A stretch of 38,184 nt of DNA from a virus. The DNA is taken from positions 1 to 38,184 of the IMG/VR virus record IMGVR_UViG_3300042898_000689; one strand, written 5' to 3'. The position numbers and the translations under genes were made by a program. Position 1 is the first letter of the stretch. The number at the start of each line of letters is the position of its first letter. Positions 7,017 to 15,988 of the stretch are shown in pieces. The notes under the pieces are model-generated. The model saw only the letters and a list, made by a program, of their open reading frames with translations. It was not told where the DNA came from and did no database searches.

Positions 7017-7877
7017 CTATTTAAGCCAGAACCACGTTTGTGGTCCGACAATTCCATCGACAGCCAAACGGTTGCCAAGATTAAAGAAGTTGCGGATATC
7101 AGTTTGCGCCCGACGCACAGCAGCCTCAGTCGCAGGACCAAACACACCATCAACAGTCAAACCAGCATTACTCCTAGCGTTCAGCAACACCTGAAGCCAC
7201 CTCACAGCGTCACCCTTAGAGCCACGACGAAGCACCTGCGAACGCGCATGGTTGATTGCATCGTTAATCCAACTAAGGTCAGGCAATGGGGCGGGGACAG
7301 GCTCAGGAGGCGGCGCAGGCTCATAAACACCAGCATGGCGTTTAATGGCAACCAGCAACATGATACTCAGACCCCACTCTTGTGGGTGATTAACAAAAGC
7401 GTCGCTACGATCTCGTGGCTGTGCTTCCCCATGCTGACAAAGCCCAGCACGTTCAAGGACCTCGGACTCAATCCATTCATTAGACGCAATCGGGTCAAAC
7501 CCGTTGCGTCGCCAGAAATCCACGATCTCCTTGGCGGCACGGTCGATCATCACATTCGTTGCCCAGTCATCCACATTCAGTTCAGATGACTTGCACGCTA
7601 GTGCGATGTTCCAGCAACGGCTGTTGTATTTACTCGTCGCCACACCGAATGCCGTGTAACTGTCTGGCATCAGGAAGACGGTGGAATTCCAGTCCACGAT
7701 ACAATGGTACGATCCTGCGTTGCTGCGACGGCTTATATAGGCCGCAGTATTTTCAGCAGAATCATCGCCACCCACACCCTCGGTGGTGTGAAGAACCACG
7801 CCACCAGTCATGGGGACGTTGCGGGATGGCCAGAATTGACGGCTGGCAGGAGGATTGTCAAGAAGGTAGTAGCCCAT
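7017..7877 (-). CDS. Endolysin: N-acetylmuramoyl-L-alanine amidase with peptidoglycan-binding domain
   Basis: 286 aa. The N-terminal PGRP/amidase domain (about 8-170) has the zinc ligand His30 in VVLHTTEG, His58 in GSYHCIVD, and a later His/Asp-rich segment (CQHGEAQPRDRSDAFVNH) that can supply the remaining ligand. A Pro-rich hinge (EPAPPPEPVPAPLPDLSW) leads to a PG_binding_1 domain (about 213-286; RRGSKGDAVRWLQVLLN; VDGVFGPATEAAVRRAQ). The enzyme cuts the bond between MurNAc and the stem peptide. The start ATG is 2 nt after the upstream gene's stop, with no clear Shine-Dalgarno. A GGGACAGTTC element lies 16 nt before the ATG, inside the end of that gene. Confidence 0.93.
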   Translation of the reverse strand: MGYYLLDNPPASRQFWPSRNVPMTGGVVLHTTEGVGGDDSAENTAAYISRRSNAGSYHCIVDWNSTVFLMPDSYTAFGVATSKYNSRCWNIALACKSSELNVDDWATNVMIDRAAKEIVDFWRRNGFDPIASNEWIESEVLERAGLCQHGEAQPRDRSDAFVNHPQEWGLSIMLLVAIKRHAGVYEPAPPPEPVPAPLPDLSWINDAINHARSQVLRRGSKGDAVRWLQVLLNARSNAGLTVDGVFGPATEAAVRRAQTDIRNFFNLGNRLAVDGIVGPQTWFWLK

Positions 7878-7879
7878 AC

Positions 7880-8158
7880 CTATAAGGTTGAACTGTCCCG
7901 ATATTCCGTTACATGGGCTTTTTCATGCTCAGCCTGCCAAATCTGAACATTGTCTAGTCTGTTGTCCAGTCTGTCTACTTTGGAGTCGATGCTACCAACC
8001 TGATTAGACAGATGATGCAATAGGCTGGAATTATGATTGTGTTGGTCGGTGTTCTCAGACCGCAACTTCCGAACCGAAAGAATCGTTGCCGAAGCAGCGA
8101 TTAAAGCCACCATCACAGGAACAATAGCGACCTCAGCGATCCGCAACACCGAATCCAT
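7880..8158 (-). CDS. DUF2746-like membrane/coiled-coil lysis-cassette protein
   Basis: 92 aa from ATG 8158, in a TAATG overlap with the giant protein's stop; a 106-aa frame from 8200 is less likely. One membrane span (about 5-28: LRIAEVAIVPVMVALIAASA) is followed by a coiled coil (SNQVGSIDSKVDRLDNRLDN) and a His/Glu-rich tail. This layout matches the DUF2746 proteins beside mycobacteriophage endolysins, thought to act as holin-like or spanin-like helpers. The family match is by pattern; function is inferred from position. Confidence 0.75.
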   Translation of the reverse strand: MDSVLRIAEVAIVPVMVALIAASATILSVRKLRSENTDQHNHNSSLLHHLSNQVGSIDSKVDRLDNRLDNVQIWQAEHEKAHVTEYRDSSTL

Positions 8159-11100
8159 TAGTTGTTCCCTTCTCCCAGCGCAGCAACCACAGCGGCCCAA
8201 TCAACCTTCTTTGTGGACGCAACATTCGTAAACGGAGAGTCCGAAGGCAAACCACCCTTGGGTTGCAGCAACGTCAAATACGGGCGCTTATCAGCAGCCG
8301 TTGGCTTAGATGCCAACGAAACCTGCTTCTGCCAATAATCGTAACCGCCGTAACCAAGTTTCTGAAGATCCTCAGCCATCTGGTCAATTTTCTTCTGACG
8401 AGCCCGAATCTCACCGTACTTATCAGACTGCGTGTTTGCACGCAACGACAAACCAAACGCCATGTTAAGAACAGTAACAGGCAAACGATCCTGATACCTA
8501 GGTTCATCAGGAAGCAAACGCTTTGCACGACCCAGCAACGGAAAGAACTGCTCCATAGCGTAAAGGTACTTGTCTTGAGCCATCAGGTTGCCGTTAATGT
8601 CACGTTCAGCGAAACCAAGGGTTTCCATGGCAGCACCCAAACCAGCCTTTTCGTAAGGGGTTGGAACCTGCACATATCCAAGGAACGGTGAAGACTCACC
8701 AAAATACAATTTGGTGTCCATAACCATTTCAACAGGAGTTTTAAGAACAGGGTTGACCTGCCCAAGCAGGTCATTCCAGTTGCCCAAAACATTAAGGTCC
8801 TTAATGGGCATATCAGGCATAAGATAAGTCTGGCCACCAGGAAGTGCAAATGGCAAACGAATATTCATTCGGTCACTCATCCACGAAGGAATCAAATCCT
8901 CAGGGTCCGACGCTGCCTCAATGGAATCCTTAGTTTCAACGTAACGAGCGTATGCTTTAGGGTTGCGGAAAACCATCTCCATCTGTGTCGGCAAGTTTTT
9001 TCGGAACCAAGTGTAAAACGGTGAAATCCGTTTCATGACGGAGTTTTCAAAATTGTTCAAATCGCTGTAATCAAAATGTGCTTTGAAAACAAGATCGTAG
9101 ATACCCTCAACGCCACGACCTGACTCAGCAGCATGAATAGCAGCACCACCACGCAACGTGCGTTCCATCTTACGGTTCATACTGTAAGTAGCACGGTTCA
9201 GCGGAGTATCAGCCAAGAACGTCAACACATCACGACGGCCACCAGCACCCGTAACCTGCTTCAAATCCGTTAGAGCATTCTCAACCTGACCGCCCAACTC
9301 CAAAACACCCGAAGCATGAACCATTCGATACGAGTCAGGCAAACCAGCCAAAGCCTCCTCAACAGTTTTGCCAGCATTAATAGCACGATTAAAAGCACGA
9401 TCAGCGCTCAAGAAGCGTTGCGTAGCACCAGGCGAAACTCCAAACAAATAATTCATATATATACCCGAATAACCGTTACGGGCAATAAATCCAGGAGTAG
9501 CAACAGCCCACGACTTAAACAAACGTGTGGCCCGATCAAAATACTTTAAGAAACTTGGCAACTCGTTAGGAGCAGTCACACGAGTCACCAACGCCATAGC
9601 ATCAGCAATATCCATAGGCGACTGTGAAGAACGTGAAATCTCAGCAAAACCCTTACGGACAATGTAACGAGCAGCCTCATCAGCCTTAGGTCCACGCAAC
9701 CAAACCGCATACTCGTAATCATCTGACGCTTTACCCAAACGGGTCAACGCCCGTTCCTCAGCGACCATCGCAATCTCAATAGCCCGCTGACCACGATTCA
9801 ACTCATCAAGACGCATACGAGCAGCATCATTAAACTCGCTAACCTTACGGTTCATGTTGTTATCAAACAACGCCTGCTTCTGCTTCTCAATCTTGCTAAG
9901 TTTCTGAGAGAAACCCTTAATGTTGGAATCAATCTCATCCAACTGAGCCAACTTATCAGCCTGCTGTGTAGTCAAACGCTTATTGGCCTTACCAACCTTA
10001 GTGATCTCAGCACGCAAATCATTAATCTTCTGCTGAGTCTTAGCCGACATACGCTTGGCCTTAGTGCCAGTAGCCGCAGTTCCAGGCTCCCCGCCCATAG
10101 CCTTAGCAGCGGCCTGCTTCGTTTGAGAAGCCTTAGTCATAGTCTTCATCGCAGCAGGATTATCAGCATTTGCGGCAGCAGCAGTCATAGCAGCAGGATC
10201 ATTGTCAGTCGCTTTAGCCATATCGGCCATAGCCTTTTTCTGAGCAGGCTCCATGCCCAACTCGCGAGTAACCTGCTTAATCACATCGTCAGTACTCTGG
10301 CTATCAATCGAACCGACAAGACGGATAACTTGCTCTTCAGTCAGACCGCTTGTGGTCGAAGCGAAACGTGCAACCTGAGCCGAATCCTCAGACAACTGAA
10401 CAGCCTGAACCGTACGCAACGAAGCCCGTTCGTAACGATTCTTAAACTCAAGGAACCTTGGATTAAGATTAGGATTCTCTCCAAAGTTGTTGGCGAATGA
10501 TGCTGACTCTTTTTCAGCATCATCCAAAGCCTTAGTCATGCGGCCAAACGCAACCTGTTCCTCCATCGCTGCCTCAGCAGCGTTGGCAGCACGAACATCA
10601 AGGTCAGCCACAAGTTTCTCAGTCTTAGCCAAACCTTCAAGTTCATCGTTTACAGCACGCCAATCAGACTTTGGCTCTCCACCCTTAAGTTCAGTACTGC
10701 GCGCACGATTTCTAGCCCGACGCATCTTAACGGTCTTATCGTTAATAGCAGTTTGAAGTTCACCACGCATAGCCTGAGTGTCATCAACATATTGCATAGT
10801 TGCTGTTTCCCACTCAGGGGTATAACCACCCTTAGGTGGTTCAGCAGTCCACGAACGTCCAGCAGAACCCAACCTAGGGTCAGCAGACATACGGGCCGCA
10901 GCATCCTGCGCCCGCAAATTATCCATGTATTCGTAAAAGCCCTTATTCTCCGCAGCCTGCATATCACGCAAAGCACCACGCATCTGCCACTCTGCAACAG
11001 CCATCTGTTCAGGAGAAGCCCCAATGTCACCCAAAGTTTTATGAGCGTCCCTTGCAGCCTCATACGCATCCTGACGGGCAATAACCTCAGGAACATCAGC

Positions 11101-14100
11101 AGCAGCCAAACGATTATTCTGCTGCAAATCAACAATCCGAGCCTGACGCTCAGGAGGCAAATCAGCCATAACCGACTGATATGTCACACCCTTGGGCTTG
11201 TTGTAAATAACAGTTTCAGGTTCAGTACCAGTAAAACCTTTATTTAAGAAAGGTTTATCACGCTTCAACTGCTGAAGCGCAGCCTCATTCTTAGCGACCT
11301 TTGCTTCCATCCTTGTGATAGCAGCAGTATCGCCAGAAGCCTCTTCAATCTTAGAAGCAACAAACGCAGCCCGATCAGACTCAGCGTTCTTTAACGCAGC
11401 CCTAGCCTTATCCAACTTGTTGCCAGCAGTCTTGGTCTTCTGGGCATTACGACCCGCAGCAGCAATCCTGAATTCTTCGGCAGCATCAGCAACAGCCTGA
11501 CGAGCCTTAATTACCTCAGGACCCTCACCTTGCAAACCTTTACGGGCAGCAGCAGCACCCCGACGAGCAGCCCTAGCCGACTCAACTTCACGTTTACCAG
11601 CAGCAATTGACGCTTCCAACTCGTTCCTAGAACGGATTGAAGTCCGAATCTCGTCTTCAGAAAAACGACTGAGACCCTGCATATTCTCAGGGTTAGCCAA
11701 CAAATCAGCAGGATTGAACTGTTGACCAGGAACCTCAGGGATCGCCTGAGGTTCTGGTATCGGCATTGCTTCAGGAATAGCCTCAGGCATTGCAGCAGGA
11801 ACCGCTTCAGGCACAGCAGCAGGTACGGTAGGCTTATAAGCAGCCAAATTCTTTTCAGCCTTAGCCAAAGCCTTTTGAGCAATAGCCAATTCTTTTTCAG
11901 CAGCCTTACCGCCCTGACCCATCTTCACAGCATTGGCAAGGTCATCAACCTCAAATTGCAGATCAGAAACATCACTAGCAAGTTTGTTCAACTCTGCATC
12001 AACCATTGTGGCCGACGGAACGGGAGCGGCAGCAGCCGCCTCAGCAGCATTGTCAGCCGCCGCAGCAGCGGCAGGAACAGCACCAGTAGCACCAGCAGCA
12101 GCCTGAGCAGCAGGAGCAGGTTCCTTCGGCAACAACTTCGCCAACTCCGCCTCAAGATCAGCAGCCTTAACCTGACCCTTAGCAACACGATCAGCCAAAG
12201 ACTCAACCTTCGACATTAACAACGCATGATCGTTCTGCAATTTCGTTAAAGCAGCACGATACTGAATTTGCTTAGGACTATCCTTAGGCACTTTGCCCGC
12301 GGCCACACGGATCTCATCCATCGCAGCAACAAGACGTTCATTTGCTTCACGAATAGCAACACGAGCCTCAGCCCGAACCATAATGCCAGACAAATACGCA
12401 TCCTCAGAACGCCCAATGGCGTTCATCAAACGATCAGCAGCCTGCTCAATTTTTCTTCTAGCCTTAGCAGGGCTCTTAGGATAATCCTTTAAGATCGTAT
12501 CCAACTCTGCGTTACCAGTCGGACGTGACCGCAAATACGCCGCTGCAACTTCTTCACCATGAGCAGCCGTGTACATACGCAAAGCACGACGCTGATTAGA
12601 AATATAATTTAGATCAAAAAGATCATACCCGAAAGTAGTTTTGTTTAACGCATTAACCTGCTCACGAACACTACGCCCAGCACGATCAGGTTTAAGGGTT
12701 TGAAACCGCACACTACTCTCAGGAGCAGTCTGATACTTAGAACGACCCTTTTTATCAACAACTCTAAAACGGGCAGTAGGTTCAGAAACATTCCGATTAT
12801 TTGTTAGAACCTCAAACTGGGCGTCACGGATAGCAGCATCACGGCCAGCCTTACCACGCCCAACACCAACACCAATAACATTACCCTGATCGTCTAAAAT
12901 CCGAGTAATATATTGTGTGGGATGACGCAAATCTTGATCTAAAAACTTGCGACCAACATCATAGTTGCGTCGCAAATCAGGACCAGCAGTACGTCCCTTA
13001 CCAGTATTCCTATAATTTTTACCTTGACCAACGCCAGCCGCAACAGCCTCATCAGTCAACTTTGACGCTTGGTGCATGGCAACATCGTCACCATAAATTG
13101 GCATCATCTGGTCTGCCCCAACACCAGCAGCATCCAACTGACGACCTCCAACCTCTATGGAGGTTGGCTTCCAAGACGCTTCAAACGCTTTAGCATCATC
13201 AACAAGCGTGGGATCAACAGCAGCAATACGCTGTGCAGCAGCAGCATTGCCACCCATAGCGTTATTCAAATCAACAGGATCAATATTCCCATTAAGAACA
13301 CGCTGTTCAATATCGCCAAGACCCTTAGCCTGCCTAAGTTCATAAGACGCCTCGCCACCAGAAGCAAGACGCTTAGCATCCTGAATATTACGAAACGCCA
13401 ACGCCTGTTCAGGAGTATCAGCGTTCAAAATCTTTCGCTTAATGCGACCTTCGCCACCAGCCCAACGAGGGCTCTCCCCAATCTCAGACATAATCCGAGA
13501 TGTTTTAATACTACCAAGAGTGTTAGACCCTGTGGACGAAATCTTACGCATCCAATCAGGACGCCCAAGATAAACCTGCTTCAACTCAGGAGCAGGACCA
13601 CCCAAAGTAGTAGAAACACGACTAGCAATACGACCAGTACCAGGAACGTTCCAATACAAACCACCCCGTAAAGGCTCATCAATAAGATTTGCCCCCTGAA
13701 GTTTGCCACCAAGCCAAGCCATATCAGACTTATCTAAGGCACCCAAACCACCTTGTCCCTTACGGACAAGGTTACCAGCGATAGTGGACAAACGAGCAGC
13801 GTCATCCACACTACCCGCAGCCCTAGCACTAATCGCTGCTGTTTCAGCCAACTTAGAGATACCTGAAGCACCACCAAGTTTAGTGATAACACCAGCACCA
13901 GCAAGATATGTTAAAGGATCAAGAGCAATAGAAGTACCAAGGCCAACACCAATTTTAGCAGCAGTAGGTAAATTTTTATACCAATCCTGAGTAGCAAAAA
14001 TTTCAGGAGGAGTAATGCCGCTACGAACGTCTTTAAGAAAGTTGCGATTAGGGTCTGCTGTCCTTGCGGCCGTTGCAGTAACTAATGTTAAAGGCAAACT

Positions 14101-14424
14101 AACTGCTTGACCAATACGGTCAACAAAAGATTTGCTTTCCGATTTAGCGTTAGGGGCCTTTCCTGTAGCCGAAAGTTTACTGCCAAGAGGTGCGTTGGAG
14201 TTATTGATATTGGCAATAGATTGCGCAAGTTTTGCTTGCGCATTAGCCAAATAATCTGAAGAATTTAAATTGCCACCAGTTTTAGAAAAAGCAGAAGCAA
14301 GAACATTTAATTGTTCAGGAGTAAAAGATTTTTTTAACCCACCAGCAGTAACTTTTGGCATAGACCTTGAAACTGCACCAAGTCTTGCCAAAGTTGCTGA
14401 ATCGACAGTAACTTTTTTAGCCAT
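8158..14424 (-). CDS. Giant (2088 aa) internal virion / DNA-ejection protein
   Basis: The largest gene, 16% of the genome. The N-terminus has amphipathic and hydrophobic stretches (about 150-190: AKIGVGLGTSIALDPLTYLA). The middle (about 700-1500) is Ala/Glu/Lys-rich coiled coil, with an Ala-rich patch and a Pro-Glu-Ala-rich linker of PEAxP repeats near 870-900. The C-terminal about 500 residues contain VVATPGFIARN-type and FDYSDLNNFENSVMKRISPF, then YTWFRKNLPTQMEMVFRNP, which resemble the ends of large phage 'polyvalent' or ejection proteins. No lysozyme or protease active site is obvious. Three genes in a row (15962 to 8158) probably form the ejected internal core of this short-tailed virion. 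It may also partly replace a tape-measure function. Confidence 0.82.
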   Translation of the reverse strand: MAKKVTVDSATLARLGAVSRSMPKVTAGGLKKSFTPEQLNVLASAFSKTGGNLNSSDYLANAQAKLAQSIANINNSNAPLGSKLSATGKAPNAKSESKSFVDRIGQAVSLPLTLVTATAARTADPNRNFLKDVRSGITPPEIFATQDWYKNLPTAAKIGVGLGTSIALDPLTYLAGAGVITKLGGASGISKLAETAAISARAAGSVDDAARLSTIAGNLVRKGQGGLGALDKSDMAWLGGKLQGANLIDEPLRGGLYWNVPGTGRIASRVSTTLGGPAPELKQVYLGRPDWMRKISSTGSNTLGSIKTSRIMSEIGESPRWAGGEGRIKRKILNADTPEQALAFRNIQDAKRLASGGEASYELRQAKGLGDIEQRVLNGNIDPVDLNNAMGGNAAAAQRIAAVDPTLVDDAKAFEASWKPTSIEVGGRQLDAAGVGADQMMPIYGDDVAMHQASKLTDEAVAAGVGQGKNYRNTGKGRTAGPDLRRNYDVGRKFLDQDLRHPTQYITRILDDQGNVIGVGVGRGKAGRDAAIRDAQFEVLTNNRNVSEPTARFRVVDKKGRSKYQTAPESSVRFQTLKPDRAGRSVREQVNALNKTTFGYDLFDLNYISNQRRALRMYTAAHGEEVAAAYLRSRPTGNAELDTILKDYPKSPAKARRKIEQAADRLMNAIGRSEDAYLSGIMVRAEARVAIREANERLVAAMDEIRVAAGKVPKDSPKQIQYRAALTKLQNDHALLMSKVESLADRVAKGQVKAADLEAELAKLLPKEPAPAAQAAAGATGAVPAAAAAADNAAEAAAAAPVPSATMVDAELNKLASDVSDLQFEVDDLANAVKMGQGGKAAEKELAIAQKALAKAEKNLAAYKPTVPAAVPEAVPAAMPEAIPEAMPIPEPQAIPEVPGQQFNPADLLANPENMQGLSRFSEDEIRTSIRSRNELEASIAAGKREVESARAARRGAAAARKGLQGEGPEVIKARQAVADAAEEFRIAAAGRNAQKTKTAGNKLDKARAALKNAESDRAAFVASKIEEASGDTAAITRMEAKVAKNEAALQQLKRDKPFLNKGFTGTEPETVIYNKPKGVTYQSVMADLPPERQARIVDLQQNNRLAAADVPEVIARQDAYEAARDAHKTLGDIGASPEQMAVAEWQMRGALRDMQAAENKGFYEYMDNLRAQDAAARMSADPRLGSAGRSWTAEPPKGGYTPEWETATMQYVDDTQAMRGELQTAINDKTVKMRRARNRARSTELKGGEPKSDWRAVNDELEGLAKTEKLVADLDVRAANAAEAAMEEQVAFGRMTKALDDAEKESASFANNFGENPNLNPRFLEFKNRYERASLRTVQAVQLSEDSAQVARFASTTSGLTEEQVIRLVGSIDSQSTDDVIKQVTRELGMEPAQKKAMADMAKATDNDPAAMTAAAANADNPAAMKTMTKASQTKQAAAKAMGGEPGTAATGTKAKRMSAKTQQKINDLRAEITKVGKANKRLTTQQADKLAQLDEIDSNIKGFSQKLSKIEKQKQALFDNNMNRKVSEFNDAARMRLDELNRGQRAIEIAMVAEERALTRLGKASDDYEYAVWLRGPKADEAARYIVRKGFAEISRSSQSPMDIADAMALVTRVTAPNELPSFLKYFDRATRLFKSWAVATPGFIARNGYSGIYMNYLFGVSPGATQRFLSADRAFNRAINAGKTVEEALAGLPDSYRMVHASGVLELGGQVENALTDLKQVTGAGGRRDVLTFLADTPLNRATYSMNRKMERTLRGGAAIHAAESGRGVEGIYDLVFKAHFDYSDLNNFENSVMKRISPFYTWFRKNLPTQMEMVFRNPKAYARYVETKDSIEAASDPEDLIPSWMSDRMNIRLPFALPGGQTYLMPDMPIKDLNVLGNWNDLLGQVNPVLKTPVEMVMDTKLYFGESSPFLGYVQVPTPYEKAGLGAAMETLGFAERDINGNLMAQDKYLYAMEQFFPLLGRAKRLLPDEPRYQDRLPVTVLNMAFGLSLRANTQSDKYGEIRARQKKIDQMAEDLQKLGYGGYDYWQKQVSLASKPTAADKRPYLTLLQPKGGLPSDSPFTNVASTKKVDWAAVVAALGEGNN

Positions 14425-14427
14425 AGA

Positions 14428-15525
14428 TTAAAGGCCAAGTTGTTTGCGTTGTTCGGGATCTAAACTTGCCCACAAGTTAACCAAACTTCCAGGATCTTTT
14501 TGAGCAGCAGCACCTATTAAAGAATTAATATCAAGATTAGTACCCCCACCCATAACCTCATCAAAAAGTTGTTTGCCTTTAAGATACTTGGTCATCTGGT
14601 CAAGAACATCGCCACCACCGCTAGAGCGGCCACCGCCGCCGCCACCGCTGCCCCCCATAGGCATGGCTTGGGCTTGCATGATTTCCTGTGCGCGAGCATT
14701 CTGCAACGCACTAAGCATTGCAGAATAATTGTTTTCCAAAGTACCAGCAGCACCCTGACGAACCAACTCACCACTAGCCAAAGAACCAGCCTGAGAAGAA
14801 GCAGCCAACTGCGACATTCGATCCTGAAGATCACGCTGAAATTGATTTGTGGTTGCCAAAGTATTAACAATATTTTCAGCCTGACCTTGAATCGGCTGTG
14901 CGCTAATACCTTCGCCAGTCAAAGAACCAGCCAACTGTTGCGCAGTACGCTGCGCCATCGCCTGCTGCTCAGCAGCACGGCGAGCAATTTCATTATTTTG
15001 TGCAGCAATACCTTGAAGATACGACTGATTAATTCCACCCAAATTTTGTTTATACTGATCGGCTAATCCAGTAATCTGAGCCAAAGAACTCATCCGATTA
15101 GTGCCAAGATCCTGTTGACGGCGATCATAACTAGAATTAATATCATTTACAAGTTTGGCAACATAAGCGGCATTACTGCCACCGCCACCGCCACCGCCAC
15201 CAGAAGCACCACCACCAGCATTAAATAATGCTAAAAAGTCTTCAAAACCCATAGGCAACTGACCCGACTCACCAGGATCATTAGCCTTACGACCAGCAGC
15301 CTCATTAGCCAACTGAGCAGCATTTTTCATTACATACGGCGAATTTAATTGAGTACCGATAACTGGCTTAGGCTTTTGTTCTTTGCCCTGGTCCTTATAA
15401 TATCTTTGGCCACTTTTTATAAACCCTGTAGCAGCATTAGTAGCCTGTTTTTTAACCCAATCGTCGCTAGCGTTCCAGCGATCTTTAATCCATTTGTCAC
15501 TATTTTTCCACCAGTCAGGCAACAT
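14428..15525 (-). CDS. Internal virion protein with Gly-rich linkers
   Basis: 365 aa. The basic, Trp-rich N-terminus (LPDWWKNSDKWIKDRWNASD) is followed by a poly-Gly linker near residues 100-115. A long Gln/Ala-rich helical region comes next (NEIARRAAEQQAMAQRTAQQ; QLAASSQAGSLASGELVR). A second poly-Gly stretch near 300 and a helical end (SLDPEQRKQLGL) complete it. It lies 3 nt upstream of the 2088-aa gene and 2 nt after the 144-aa gene. Composition and place fit an ejected core protein. No enzyme motif is seen. Confidence 0.75.
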   Translation of the reverse strand: MLPDWWKNSDKWIKDRWNASDDWVKKQATNAATGFIKSGQRYYKDQGKEQKPKPVIGTQLNSPYVMKNAAQLANEAAGRKANDPGESGQLPMGFEDFLALFNAGGGASGGGGGGGGSNAAYVAKLVNDINSSYDRRQQDLGTNRMSSLAQITGLADQYKQNLGGINQSYLQGIAAQNNEIARRAAEQQAMAQRTAQQLAGSLTGEGISAQPIQGQAENIVNTLATTNQFQRDLQDRMSQLAASSQAGSLASGELVRQGAAGTLENNYSAMLSALQNARAQEIMQAQAMPMGGSGGGGGGRSSGGGDVLDQMTKYLKGKQLFDEVMGGGTNLDINSLIGAAAQKDPGSLVNLWASLDPEQRKQLGL

Positions 15526-15527
15526 AG

Positions 15528-15962
15528 TTACATCACTTCCCGTAGTTGAGTAGCCAACTGTGATTGACGTGCATTGCGTTCCGCAGCAATTGACTCCAAA
15601 GCCATATTGCGCTGCAACTCAATGTCTCCGCCCTGCTCATTGTATGAACCCATATTGCGTTCATACTGACGTTGCAAATCACCTAAAGCCTGCTGAAAAT
15701 CAAGATTAGACTGTTGGCGTGCGCCTTGGTAAATGCCCGACCGCAACACATTGCGTCGGGCAAAACTGGCAGGGAATTGGCGATAAGTCCTAGCCCAATT
15801 CTTATTGGCCCGATCTTGAGCCAAACCAAAATCCTGAACAGTTTCAGATTTACGGTTGGCTAACTTAAATAATCCACGTTGGGCAGCAGTACCAGCCTGC
15901 TGTTGACGTAGTTCATATGCCGCAATTTCGGCTGGTTGAAGGTAATTTGTCACATTGCTCAT
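15528..15962 (-). CDS. Small Gln/Arg-rich internal virion protein
   Basis: 144 aa, helical, rich in Gln, Arg and Ala (AEIAAYELRQQQAGTAAQRG; SNLDFQQALGDLQRQYERNM). The tail NARQSQLATQLREVM is amphipathic. Size and position resemble the small internal core proteins (T7 gp14-like role) encoded just before the larger ejection proteins. AAAGG upstream is the SD. A GGGACA element lies in the 26-nt gap before the ATG. Confidence 0.72.
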   Translation of the reverse strand: MSNVTNYLQPAEIAAYELRQQQAGTAAQRGLFKLANRKSETVQDFGLAQDRANKNWARTYRQFPASFARRNVLRSGIYQGARQQSNLDFQQALGDLQRQYERNMGSYNEQGGDIELQRNMALESIAAERNARQSQLATQLREVM

Positions 15963-15988
15963 CTATAATAGCCTTTAATGTCCCGTTC

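Noticed and set aside
8263-13990. Many plus-strand ORFs opposite the 2088-aa gene
   Set aside because: Arg/Ser-rich translations typical of antisense shadows of an Ala/Lys/Glu-rich coiled-coil gene.
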